Assembly: GCF_004801255.1 (NCBI RefSeq)
Contig: NZ_CP036295.1
Span: forward strand, 2,566,001 to 2,630,000
Direction of reading: 5' to 3'
Source of the DNA: Desulfovibrio desulfuricans
Lineage (GTDB): Bacteria; Desulfobacterota; Desulfovibrionia; Desulfovibrionales; Desulfovibrionaceae
DNA length: 64,000 nt
The translations under genes were made by a program, and so were the position numbers. The notes under the pieces were generated by a model. It searched no databases. It saw nothing but the letters and a program-made list of their open reading frames with translations, and was not told where the DNA came from. Of the stretch, positions 41,592-50,386 are shown piece after piece (position 1 is the stretch's first letter; every line of letters begins with the position of its first letter).

Positions 41592-44132
41592 ATGAAAAAG
41601 AAAAAATCCCCACGCGGCGCGTTTGGCGCTGCTGAACATACCCCCGGCTTTCCCTCGCGTGAGGAACTGCTGAAAACCCTCGCCGCCCAGTCGCGCCCCA
41701 TGCGCGTGGACGGCATCTTGAGCGTGCTGGGCCTTGCCCGCCGCGCCAAGGGCGATCTGGAAGCCCTGCTCGCCACACTGGCCGACCAGGGCAGCCTGCT
41801 GCGGCTGCGAGGCGGCCTGTGGGCGCGCCCCGAATCCCTCAAGCATATCTTGGGCCGCTTCAGTTCCCTGCGCGACAGGGGGGGCTTTGTCACGCCCATG
41901 CGCCCCGCCGACGGGGACGAAAACAACCGCGACAGCAGGCTCGAATTTACCGGCGAGCGCGACGTGTACATTCCCGCCGGGCAAACTGGCGAGGCCTGGC
42001 ATCAGGACATTGTGCGCGTGGCGCTCAGCCCCGGCGCTTCTCGCGGCCCCTCGCCCGAGGGACGCATCATCGAGGTCGTCGAACGCGGCCTCAAGGAAAT
42101 ACCCGCCCACGCTGCTCACCGCACGGGCAACACGCTTTTTTGCCGCCCGGCTGACGCCCGGCTGAGCGTAAATTTCAGTGTCGAGCTGACGGAGGGTCAA
42201 ACGCCCCCCCAGCCAGGCACGCTGGTACTGCTCGCCCCGCTGCAGCGGCTGGCCTCGGACCTGTGGACTGCCCGCCTCGTGGGCAACTATGGCCGCGAGG
42301 ACGACGTGGCCGTGCAGGAAGAGCTGGTCAAGCTCAACCATGAGGTGCCGCGCGACTTTCCCGCCGGTGCGCTGGCCGAGGCCCAAAACCTGCCCGACGG
42401 CCCCACGCCCGAAGACATGCGCAACCGCGAAGACGTGCGCCCACTGCCTCTGGTGACCATTGACGGAGCCGACGCCCGCGACTTTGACGACGCCGTGCAG
42501 GTTGAGGACCGCCCCGGCGGCGGCTGGCTGCTGCGCGTGGCCATTGCCGACGTAAGCCACTACGTGCGCCCCCGCGGCAGCGGCAGTACCGGCGCGCTGG
42601 ATGCCGAGGCCCTTGCGCGCGGCAATTCGTGGTACTTCCCCCGCTCGGTCGAACCCATGCTGCCCGAAGCGCTCTCCAACGGCCTGTGCAGCCTGCGCCC
42701 TGATGTTGACCGGCTGGCAATGCTGGCGGAGATTCCATTTTCTCCGCAGGGCAAGCCCGGCAAGCCGCGCTTTGCCCAGGTGGTCATGCGTTCGGCGGCG
42801 CGGCTGACCTATGATCAGGTCAAGGCCTGCATGCTCGACCACGACCCCGCCGCCCTTGCCGCCCTGCGCGAAAACCCGCGCGGCGATGAGGTTATCGCCA
42901 TGCTGCAGAAGGCCTTTGCCCTGTATGCGGCGCTGCGCGAAGCACGCCGCCAGCGCGGCAGCCTTGACTTTGACCTGCCCGAGGCGGACAGCCGCCTGGA
43001 CGAAGCAGGGCGCGTTGTCTGGATGGGGCACCGGCAGCGGCACGACGCCCACAGGCTTATTGAAGAATTCATGATCGCGGCCAACGAGGCCGTGGCGCGT
43101 TACCTGCGCGACGCGGGCATGCCCTTTTTGTACCGCGTGCATCCCCTGCCCGACCCGGAACGGCTGGAGAGCCTTTTTGACACGCTCGCAGGTACCGGGA
43201 TGGAGGACCTGCCCGCCCAGCCCGATGCAGCCGCCATGCAGGGCATACTTGCCCGCGTACAGGGCACGGATCAGGAATTCCTGGTCAACCGCCTGTGCCT
43301 GCGGGCCATGCCGCAGGCCCGCTACCAGCCCGTCAACGAGGGGCACTTTGGCCTGGCTTCGCAGGCGTACTGCCACTTTACCTCGCCCATCCGCCGCTAC
43401 GCCGACCTGCTGACCCATAGGGCACTCAAGACCGCTCTGGGCATCGGCGTGGGCGCACTGCCCGCCGGGCAAAAGCTGCTGCGCATCGGCGACCAGATCA
43501 ACCGGCGCGAACGCGCGTCCATGGCCTGCGAGCGCGAGATGGACCGCCGCATGGGCTGCCTTGCCCTGCTGCCACGCGTGGGCGAGCACTTCAAAGGGCT
43601 GGTGGCCGGGGTGACCGACTTTGGCATATTTGTGGAACTGGCCGAAATGCCTGTTGAAGGCATGATCCGCATCGATGACCTTGGCGACGACTGGTACGAC
43701 TTCGACCCGCACACCATGAGCCTGGTGGGCCAGCGCTCCGGCGTCATGTGGCGCATGGGCCAGAGCCTCGAGGTGGCGCTGGCCGAGGTCAACCTTGGCC
43801 GCCTTGAAATACGCCTCATGCCGCTGGAGCTGCCCAAGGCCGCGCAGGGCGGCGCAGGGCGCGGCAGGGGCAAGCCCACCCGCAGGCCCGCCCGCAAAGG
43901 CGGCGCAAAACCAGGCAGCACAAGCCGCCCCGACGGTACACGCTCCGGCTGGAAGGTCACCTCGCCGGGCGACGAATCCGGCAAACGTGGGAGCAAGGCC
44001 GCAGGCGGCGGTAAGTCGAGCCGCCGTAGCGGCGGAAAAAATTCTGGCGGCGCTCGCTCTGGCGGCAACAGCGCTGGTGGCGGCAACTCCGGCGGGGGCA
44101 CGGGCAAGACCAGCAAAAAACGGGGCCGCTGA
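41592..44132 (+). CDS. rnr: Ribonuclease R
   Basis: An 846-residue 3'-5' exoribonuclease of the RNB family. Order: N-terminal winged helix (MRVDGILSVLGLARRAKGDLEALL), cold-shock domains, RNB catalytic core with DGADARDFDDAVQV (metal Asp residues, about 290-303) and FTSPIRRYADLLTHR, an S1 domain (FKGLVAGVTDFGIFVEL), then a Gly/Ser/Lys/Arg-rich tail of about 75 residues. The start ATG 41592 begins MKKKKS. No good Shine-Dalgarno is seen because the previous gene's terminator is 16 bases upstream, so initiation may be weak. It overlaps murJ by one base. Confidence 0.95.
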   Translation: MKKKKSPRGAFGAAEHTPGFPSREELLKTLAAQSRPMRVDGILSVLGLARRAKGDLEALLATLADQGSLLRLRGGLWARPESLKHILGRFSSLRDRGGFVTPMRPADGDENNRDSRLEFTGERDVYIPAGQTGEAWHQDIVRVALSPGASRGPSPEGRIIEVVERGLKEIPAHAAHRTGNTLFCRPADARLSVNFSVELTEGQTPPQPGTLVLLAPLQRLASDLWTARLVGNYGREDDVAVQEELVKLNHEVPRDFPAGALAEAQNLPDGPTPEDMRNREDVRPLPLVTIDGADARDFDDAVQVEDRPGGGWLLRVAIADVSHYVRPRGSGSTGALDAEALARGNSWYFPRSVEPMLPEALSNGLCSLRPDVDRLAMLAEIPFSPQGKPGKPRFAQVVMRSAARLTYDQVKACMLDHDPAALAALRENPRGDEVIAMLQKAFALYAALREARRQRGSLDFDLPEADSRLDEAGRVVWMGHRQRHDAHRLIEEFMIAANEAVARYLRDAGMPFLYRVHPLPDPERLESLFDTLAGTGMEDLPAQPDAAAMQGILARVQGTDQEFLVNRLCLRAMPQARYQPVNEGHFGLASQAYCHFTSPIRRYADLLTHRALKTALGIGVGALPAGQKLLRIGDQINRRERASMACEREMDRRMGCLALLPRVGEHFKGLVAGVTDFGIFVELAEMPVEGMIRIDDLGDDWYDFDPHTMSLVGQRSGVMWRMGQSLEVALAEVNLGRLEIRLMPLELPKAAQGGAGRGRGKPTRRPARKGGAKPGSTSRPDGTRSGWKVTSPGDESGKRGSKAAGGGKSSRRSGGKNSGGARSGGNSAGGGNSGGGTGKTSKKRGR

Positions 44133-45748
44133 TGGCGCTGCTCACAGCCCAGCAACGCATGGGAGCCGCCGCCCTCATACTGGCGGCCAGCACTGTGCTG
44201 TCGCGCCTCATGGGCCTTGCCCGCGACAAGATCATCTCGTGGCAGTTTGGCGCTGGCGGCGAATCAGACATGTATTTCGCCGCCTTTGTGGTGCCCGACA
44301 TCATCAATTATCTGCTGGCTGGCGGCTTTATGTCCATCACCATCATCCCCCTGCTGACCCGCCGGTTTCAGGAGGACGAGGTTGATGCCTGGGGCTTTTT
44401 TTCTTGCGTGTTCTGCTGGATGGCGGCGGCCTCGACCCTGCTGACCATTGGCGGCATGGCTCTTGCCCCATGGCTGGCACGGACTGTGGCCCCCGGATTT
44501 ACACCTGAACAGTGGGTGCGGCTGGCCTTTTTTATGCGCATCATCCTGCCCGCCCAGATATTCTTTTTGTGCGGGGCGTGCCTCACGGCCCTGCTGTTCA
44601 TGCGGCGGCAGTTTCGCGTGCCCGCGCTGGCCCCGCTTATCTACAACGGGGCCATCATTGCCGTGGGCCTGCTGCTGCCCTGGCTGGCAACAACCAGGAC
44701 AGCGCAAACCACCCTGCCCGCAGGCCTGCTGGCGCACATGGACGGCATGACGGGCTACTGCGTGGGCGTGACCCTGGGCGCTGCCCTGGGAACCTTTGCA
44801 CTGCCCCTGCGGGTGGCGGAGCAGCAGGGACTGCGGCTGCGCATGGTCTGGCGGCATCCGCTCATGGGCAAATTTTTGCTCACCGCCCTGCCCCTCATGC
44901 TGGGGCAGACCATCATGATGCTGGACGAGCAGTTTCTGCGGGTGTTCGGCAGCCTGGCGGGCGACGGCGCAGTAAGCCTGCTCAACTACGCGCGGCGCAT
45001 CACGCAGGTTCCTGTGGGGCTGGTTGGACAGGCGGCGGCGGTGGCCTCCTACCCGTTTTTGGTCTCGCTGCTGGCCCAGGGCGAAACCGAACGCTTCAAC
45101 ACCACCCTGCGTACGGCCCTGAGGGCCAGTGTGGCACTTATCATCCCTTGCGCCTTCTGCATGGCGGCCACCAGCTGGCCCATACTGGGCGTTATTTTTC
45201 AGGGCGGACGCTTCAGCCCCGCCGACACGCTGGCGACCCTGCCGCTCACCCGCATCATGCTGGCCGCTACGCCCTTCTGGATTATCTACATGGTGCTGGT
45301 GCGGGCCTACTACGCCCACGGCGACACCATAACCCCAGCGGCGACAGGCACGGTCATGACCCTTGTGTGCGTGCCGCTGTACTACTGGTGGGCCGTGCCC
45401 CACGGGGCTTGGGCCATCGCGTCCCTCTCCGGCCTGAGCGTGAGCCTGTACGTGCTGTGGCTGGTCGCCATATGGATTCGCCGTCACGGCGGCGGGGCTT
45501 TTGCCGGTCTGCCGGGGCTGGCGCTACGGGTGACGCTGTGCTGTCTGCCCGCCACAGCTGCGGGCTGGTGGACCTCGGAGGCGTGCATGCGCACCCTTGC
45601 CCTGTCGCCCATTATCAGGGCCTGCGTGGTGCTGGTGCTGGGCAGCTGCGCCTTTGCGGCGCTGTTTTTGCCCATTGCGTGGCAAAACGCGCCCGAGACG
45701 CTTGAGCCGGTGCTGCAGCGCCTGCGGCGCAAGCGCGGCGCAGCCTGA
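44132..45748 (+). CDS. murJ: Lipid II flippase MurJ
   Basis: A 538-residue inner-membrane protein with about 14 helices. The family N-terminus STVLSRLMGLARDKIISWQFG and SDMYFAAFVVPDIINYLLAGG are present, as are LNYARRITQVPVGLVGQ and GRFSPADT. It flips lipid II for peptidoglycan synthesis. The stop of rnr and the start of murJ overlap as TGATG, so the pair is translationally coupled. Confidence 0.94.
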   Translation: MALLTAQQRMGAAALILAASTVLSRLMGLARDKIISWQFGAGGESDMYFAAFVVPDIINYLLAGGFMSITIIPLLTRRFQEDEVDAWGFFSCVFCWMAAASTLLTIGGMALAPWLARTVAPGFTPEQWVRLAFFMRIILPAQIFFLCGACLTALLFMRRQFRVPALAPLIYNGAIIAVGLLLPWLATTRTAQTTLPAGLLAHMDGMTGYCVGVTLGAALGTFALPLRVAEQQGLRLRMVWRHPLMGKFLLTALPLMLGQTIMMLDEQFLRVFGSLAGDGAVSLLNYARRITQVPVGLVGQAAAVASYPFLVSLLAQGETERFNTTLRTALRASVALIIPCAFCMAATSWPILGVIFQGGRFSPADTLATLPLTRIMLAATPFWIIYMVLVRAYYAHGDTITPAATGTVMTLVCVPLYYWWAVPHGAWAIASLSGLSVSLYVLWLVAIWIRRHGGGAFAGLPGLALRVTLCCLPATAAGWWTSEACMRTLALSPIIRACVVLVLGSCAFAALFLPIAWQNAPETLEPVLQRLRRKRGAA

Positions 45749-45930
45749 TTGTTTTGGAGATATTTTGCGGGAGGCGGGGCTTTTACGGACGCCCCGGAGG
45801 GACGTTATTCTTGACCTTGCAGAGGGGTAGAATAATGGACAGCAGAGCAAAGGGGCTTCTCCCCGCACAGCTCCCCAAAACCATTACTTCAGTTTCAGGT
45901 CAAGCAGGGATTCTTTTTACGCCATAACTC

Positions 45931-45950
45931 AAGGGGAATGCCCCTTTCTT
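45931..45950 (+). terminator. Weak terminator after murJ
   Basis: A 6-bp stem AAGGGG / CCCCTT with loop AATG and a TCTTCTC tail, about 180 bases after the murJ stop. No other structure is obvious in the 242-bp gap. Confidence 0.35.
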
Positions 45951-45990
45951 CTCAATCCCTGGGCAACGCACCGGCATGGTCGCCATCGGG

Positions 45991-46788
45991 CTATGATTCT
46001 TTTTTTACGGCTGCGGCATGCTTTTGCTGCAAGCGTCGCTCAAGCAGGGAAATGACCGCGCCCGCCAGCAAGGCCGCCGCCGATGCGAGGCTGTAGCACA
46101 GCCACAGCGACAGATGCTCAACCCCTGTCATCACCACCACCGCAAAGGCAATGCAGCCAAACCACCCAGCCATGATGCCGCGAAAGATGCTCACCACGGC
46201 CGCAGCCCCCAGCGTGGCGTGGGCAAAGGGCACAATGGAGCAGACCATGACGGGAAAAAACATTAGCACGCCGCTCCAGCCGGGTCCGAGCCAGTGGGCG
46301 GCTTCGGTCACCGCATACACCAGCGTGGCCCCGCAGGCCATCTGCACGGGTACGCGCACGTAGGCCGTCATTGCGTGGCCGTGCTCGCAGCGGGCCGTAA
46401 TTCTGGGCAGGCAGGCCAGCACCAGCACCGGTGCAAGGGACGAGAGGATTACCGCCCACAGATGCGTGAACGGCAGATGCAGCACCAGCATGCCGCCGCC
46501 AAAAAAACCGCCAAGGGCCGCTGGCAGGGCCACAAACCAGGGCATGCCCAGCGCCGCCAGCCGGGGATAGATAAGGGCCGTAGCCGTGCAGGCCAGCACC
46601 CCCAGCAGGGTGTTGTACGAGGCGGCGGCGGAAAAATCCGGCCCCTGCTCAAGCGTGAGAAAAAAAGACACCGGGCCGGAAATAAGCGGCAGCCCGGCTA
46701 TAACGCCGCCCACAAACGATCCCCACCGGCGGGCCACCAGCAGGCACATGAGAATGAGCAAAGGCGTGAGAAAAATCTTGACCAGCAT
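45991..46788 (-). CDS. Polytopic membrane protein of unknown function
   Basis: A 265-residue protein with about eight hydrophobic segments and a short basic tail (LERRLQQKHAAAVKKES). The N-terminal RRWGSFVGGVIAGLPLISGPVSFF has the Gly/Pro-rich pattern of small GlpM-like membrane proteins and seems to recur once later (GWSGVLMFFPVMVCSIVPFAH), so it may be an internal duplication. No catalytic residues or transport motif can be named. It is convergent with murJ and follows the YdjM-like gene on its own strand by 62 bp. Confidence 0.7.
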   Translation of the reverse strand: MLVKIFLTPLLILMCLLVARRWGSFVGGVIAGLPLISGPVSFFLTLEQGPDFSAAASYNTLLGVLACTATALIYPRLAALGMPWFVALPAALGGFFGGGMLVLHLPFTHLWAVILSSLAPVLVLACLPRITARCEHGHAMTAYVRVPVQMACGATLVYAVTEAAHWLGPGWSGVLMFFPVMVCSIVPFAHATLGAAAVVSIFRGIMAGWFGCIAFAVVVMTGVEHLSLWLCYSLASAAALLAGAVISLLERRLQQKHAAAVKKES

Positions 46789-46850
46789 CGGCTAACCGCC
46801 CTGTTGCTGCACTTAGGCATTGCCGCGTCGTTGCGGCCTGCAGCAGTTGA

Positions 46851-47357
46851 TTAAAACAGCTGTGCGTGACCCAGCTTGCGCGTCAGGCGCAACAGGTCGT
46901 CATGGTACAGCAGCCATGTCGCGCCCGCCACGCAGGCCAGAAAGCAGTATTCTCCAAGGCTGCCCGTTGAGCACAGCTTGAGCGACAGCTTGTTCTGGCG
47001 CGAAAACGGCGTGAGCGGCACGCCCGACGGGGTCAGCATATCGAGCAGCACATGGCTCAAGCCGCCAAAGCCAAGCCCCAGCAAGGCATCGCGGCCAAGC
47101 GCTCCAAAACTTGACGGCGACAGCGCAAAGGCCGCCACGCATACCGCCAGCCACCAGCCAAACCAGTGGGTAGTCCCCCTGTGGATGGCGTTAAATACCT
47201 TTTGCCGCCCCCTGCGGGTGGGGGCCAGGCCCGCTATGCGCTGATCAAGCACGTCGGGCAGCACAGCGCCAGCGCAGGCCGCAGCCACGCCCTCCAAGGG
47301 AAGGTGCAGCGCCAGCGCCGCCGCCACGGCTGTGGCCTGATGCGTAATCCATTTCAT
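46851..47357 (-). CDS. YdjM-like membrane-bound metal-dependent hydrolase
   Basis: A 168-residue protein of the YdjM/DUF457 group: MKWITHQATA and VLPDVLDQRI, AIHRGTTHWFGWW, and GGLSHVLLDMLTPSGVPLTPF supply the His/Asp metal ligands, with four hydrophobic segments. In E. coli ydjM is a LexA target. ATG 47357 starts the conserved region; the longer frame crosses the nrdJ terminator. No strong ribosome site is seen. Confidence 0.87.
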   Translation of the reverse strand: MKWITHQATAVAAALALHLPLEGVAAACAGAVLPDVLDQRIAGLAPTRRGRQKVFNAIHRGTTHWFGWWLAVCVAAFALSPSSFGALGRDALLGLGFGGLSHVLLDMLTPSGVPLTPFSRQNKLSLKLCSTGSLGEYCFLACVAGATWLLYHDDLLRLTRKLGHAQLF

Positions 47358-47373
47358 GTGAGAACCGTTGGGT

Positions 47374-47426
47374 AAAAAATATTGCGGGGAGGAATCTCTT
47401 GTACAAAAGAGCATCCCTCCCCGCAA
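47374..47426 (-). terminator. Terminator after nrdJ
   Basis: On the minus strand an 11-bp TTGCGGGGAGG-type stem (arms 47382-47392 and 47416-47426) with a loop that can itself pair (CTCTT/AAGAG), followed by ATATTTTTT. It lies about 190 bases past the nrdJ stop and just upstream of the YdjM-like start. Confidence 0.85.
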
Positions 47427-47614
47427 GGATATTACTGCAACGCAGGTTGGCTGCCCTGAGCCATACGGGGCTTTTCGCAATACGGATTTTTACAACAACC
47501 CGGTTTGCCCCGTTTTAACAAAAGACTCCTGCAACAGCCTGAACCATAAGCAAGGATCATTGAGCGGTGGAGTCACCCCCCGCCAAATATCCCACCGTCA
47601 ATCAGCTTCGGCGG

Positions 47615-49903
47615 TTACCCGCAGCGCGAAAAACCGCAGCCGGGGCAGATGAGGCAACCTTCCTGAAAGACCAGCGGTTCGCCGCATTCGGGGCAATTCT
47701 GGGCTTGCAGGTCGTTGAAGTCGCCGATGTGTTCATCCTTGAGGTAACGTTTTTCGAGCACCCAGGCGATGGCGTCGGGGATGGAAAGCAGCAGCCCCTT
47801 GCCCCGAAAGACAGGGTGCTCGCCGCCAATGCCCTTGATCTGGGCAACCACGTCGCGCACGTGCACTCCAGAGCGCAGGGCCAGCGACACCAGACGGCCA
47901 ATGGCCTCGGCCTTGGCGGTAATGGAGCGGCCAGACTTGCCGATGGTGGCAAAAACCTCAAAGGGTTTGCCATCCACCTCGTTGACGGTGAGGTACATGG
48001 CCCCAAGCCCGGTGGGGACCTTTTGCGTAAAGCCCCACACGACGTCGGGCCGTTTGCGCACGCCTGCTCCGGGCTGCGCCGGGCCAGACGGGGCCTGCGC
48101 CTCCGGGGTTCCGCCGGTATCGCCGTCCATCTTCTTTTGGCCTTCGCCCGTGGCCAGCACCTGGATGCTTTTGCAGCCGTCGCGGTACACGGTGACGCCC
48201 TTGCAGCCCTCCTGATAGGCCAACCAGTAGATGTCAAAAATATCCTGTTCCGTCGCGCTGTTGGACAGATTAACGGTTTTTGACACGGCATTGTCGGTGT
48301 GGCGCTGAAAAGCCGCCTGCATGCGCAGGTGCCACACCGGGGCGATATCCATGGCCGTCACATAAATCTTGCGCAACTTGGCGGGCAGATAGTCCATATC
48401 CTTTATGGAGCCCTTGGCCACCACAGCGTCCATCAGCTCGTGGCTGAAAAGACCGGTATCTGCCAGGGCGGCCTCAAAATGGGGGTTCACTTCCACAAGG
48501 CGCTCGCCGTCAAGGATATTGCGGGTAAAGCACAGGGCAAACAACGGCTCCACGCCCGATGAGCAGCCCGCGATGATGGAGAGCGTACCCGTGGGCGCGA
48601 TGGTGGTTACCGTGGCGTTGCGGTAGGGACCCTGCTTCTTTTTGGCATACACCGACGTGGCGTAAGCCGGAAAAGCCCCGCGCTCGGTGGCCAGCTGGGC
48701 CGAAGCCTTGTGCCCCTCGTCCTGAATAAAGGCCATGATGCGCTCGCCAAGCTCAATGCCCGGCTGCGAATCATAGGCCACCTCAAGCTGGTAGAGCAGG
48801 TCGGCAAAACCCATGACGCCCAGGCCGATCTTGCGGTTTTTGCGCACGGTTTCGGTGATGCTGTCCAGCGGAAAACGCGAAGCGTCGATGACGTTGTCCA
48901 AAAAGCGCACCGCCAGGTGCACCACGCGCTTGAGCTCGGCCCAGTCAATGCCCTCGCGGGCGGGGTCGGCGTCGTTTTGGTGGCCGGGAACATAAAAACA
49001 CGAAAGATTGATGGACCCCAGGTTGCAGGCTTCATAAGGCAGCAGGGGCTGCTCGCCGCAAGGGTTGGTGGATTCAATCTCGCCCTGGTCGGGGGTGGGG
49101 TTGTCGCGGTTGATGCGGTCAAGAAACACGATGCCCGGATCGCCCGACTGCCAGGCTTTTTTAACCAGCAGGTCAAATATCTCACGCGCCCGCAGACGGT
49201 TTATCACTTCGCCCGAATTGGGGGCCACAAGGTCATAATGCTCGTCGTTTTCAACGGCGCGCATAAACACTTCTGTAAGGCCCACGGAAAGATTGAAGTT
49301 GTTAAACTCGCCCTCTTTTTCCTTGGCGCGGATAAATTCAAGGATATCAGGATGGTCGACGCGCAAAATGCCCATATTGGCCCCGCGCCGGGTTCCGCCC
49401 TGTTTTACCTGCTCTGTGGCCGTGTTGAAAATGCGCAAAAACGACACCGGCCCCGAGGCAACGCCGCCGGTGGAGCCCACGCGGCTGTCCTTGGGCCGCA
49501 GACGCGAAAAGGAAAAGCCCGTGCCGCCGCCCGATTTGTGGATCATGGCCGCGTATTTGACCGCGTCAAAAATTTCTTCAATGGAGTCGCCCACCGGCAG
49601 CACAAAGCAGGCGGAGAGCTGGCCCAGGTCTGTCCCCGCGTTCATGAGCGTGGGAGAATTGGGCAAAAACTTCCAGCTGGTCATCAGGTCGTAAAAATCG
49701 CGGGCGAGGTCTTCGCCCTTGCGGGTAGACTGCGAGTACTTGGCTTCCTGGGCGGCAATGGAAGCCGCCACCCGCCAAAACAGATCACGCGGAGTCTCTG
49801 TCTGACGGCCAGCCAGATCCTTGCGCAGATACCGTTTTTGCAAAACAACTTCCGTGTTGGGCTTCAGCTGGGGCTGCGGCAGATTTTTGGGCATTGTGAA
49901 CAT
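47615..49903 (-). CDS. nrdJ: Adenosylcobalamin-dependent ribonucleotide reductase (class II)
   Basis: A 762-residue enzyme making dNTPs without oxygen. The barrel motifs are clear: SPTLMNAGTDLGQLSACFVLPVGD, KSGGGTGFSFSRLRP, the active-site NPCGEQPLLPYEACNLGSINL, and a C-terminal domain ending in a zinc-finger-like CPECGEP...CPGCGFSRC that holds the redox Cys pair. Start 49903 (MFTMPKN) has GAGG 10 bases upstream; ATG 49894 is an alternative. No B12 riboswitch or NrdR box was recognised upstream, where the DNA turns AT-rich. Confidence 0.95.
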   Translation of the reverse strand: MFTMPKNLPQPQLKPNTEVVLQKRYLRKDLAGRQTETPRDLFWRVAASIAAQEAKYSQSTRKGEDLARDFYDLMTSWKFLPNSPTLMNAGTDLGQLSACFVLPVGDSIEEIFDAVKYAAMIHKSGGGTGFSFSRLRPKDSRVGSTGGVASGPVSFLRIFNTATEQVKQGGTRRGANMGILRVDHPDILEFIRAKEKEGEFNNFNLSVGLTEVFMRAVENDEHYDLVAPNSGEVINRLRAREIFDLLVKKAWQSGDPGIVFLDRINRDNPTPDQGEIESTNPCGEQPLLPYEACNLGSINLSCFYVPGHQNDADPAREGIDWAELKRVVHLAVRFLDNVIDASRFPLDSITETVRKNRKIGLGVMGFADLLYQLEVAYDSQPGIELGERIMAFIQDEGHKASAQLATERGAFPAYATSVYAKKKQGPYRNATVTTIAPTGTLSIIAGCSSGVEPLFALCFTRNILDGERLVEVNPHFEAALADTGLFSHELMDAVVAKGSIKDMDYLPAKLRKIYVTAMDIAPVWHLRMQAAFQRHTDNAVSKTVNLSNSATEQDIFDIYWLAYQEGCKGVTVYRDGCKSIQVLATGEGQKKMDGDTGGTPEAQAPSGPAQPGAGVRKRPDVVWGFTQKVPTGLGAMYLTVNEVDGKPFEVFATIGKSGRSITAKAEAIGRLVSLALRSGVHVRDVVAQIKGIGGEHPVFRGKGLLLSIPDAIAWVLEKRYLKDEHIGDFNDLQAQNCPECGEPLVFQEGCLICPGCGFSRCG

Positions 49904-50386
49904 GAAAAAACAGCCTCTTTTTAGGGTATAAGGGCGCCTGAACGGCCCCCGGAGTCCGAATACAAACCGCAAAACAAAAACCCCGTCTGGGGCGCATACG
50001 CAAACAATATTTGAAGTCGCCAGTATACACGGAACAAAAGCAAAAAAAAGACCCTGAAAAACCGCATTATACCATTAACATATTAAAATAACATAAATAT
50101 TAAATAATAAAGGTAATCAATATCAATAACTTTTTTTAGGCCGCAACGGCCGCACGTCTGTTTTTTGGCTGCTGGCGCGGCATTACGCGATCTGGAATTT
50201 TTGCTTTTCTCCGCCCGGGTATGCAGCTAGCGGAGCAGCAAACCGGATCGCCAACAGATGCAGAACTGCCCGCGTGGCATATGCGGTTTTGGTTGCACAC
50301 GCCAAAGCAAGGGGCAGGCAAACAGCCTGCCCCCATTTTTTTGCGGCGCTCAGCGCCCGGATTTGAAGGCGTGGCGGCGCAGATTA
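49904..50386. other. nrdJ upstream / Rsm22-like downstream region
   Basis: 483 bp, with a strongly AT-rich block at about 50040-50130 that should carry the nrdJ promoter, then GC-rich sequence ending in a strong plus-strand terminator at 50311-50342. No tRNA or conserved ORF was recognised. Confidence 0.55.
50311..50342 (+). terminator. Strong plus-strand terminator with no plus-strand gene upstream
   Basis: A 9-bp stem GGGGCAGGC / GCCTGCCCC with loop AAACA, then CA and seven T on the plus strand. On the minus strand the same hairpin lies 54 bases past the Rsm22-like stop but is followed only by TTGCTTTGG, so it could serve both directions. Confidence 0.7.

Noticed and set aside
41580..43712. 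710-residue minus-strand ORF antisense to rnr
   Set aside because: Shadow ORF; His/Gln/Gly-rich with no domain.
49904..50220. B12 riboswitch or NrdR box upstream of nrdJ
   Set aside because: Looked for the B12-box sequence and for paired ACA-ATAT-TGT-type boxes; none convincing in the AT-rich region.
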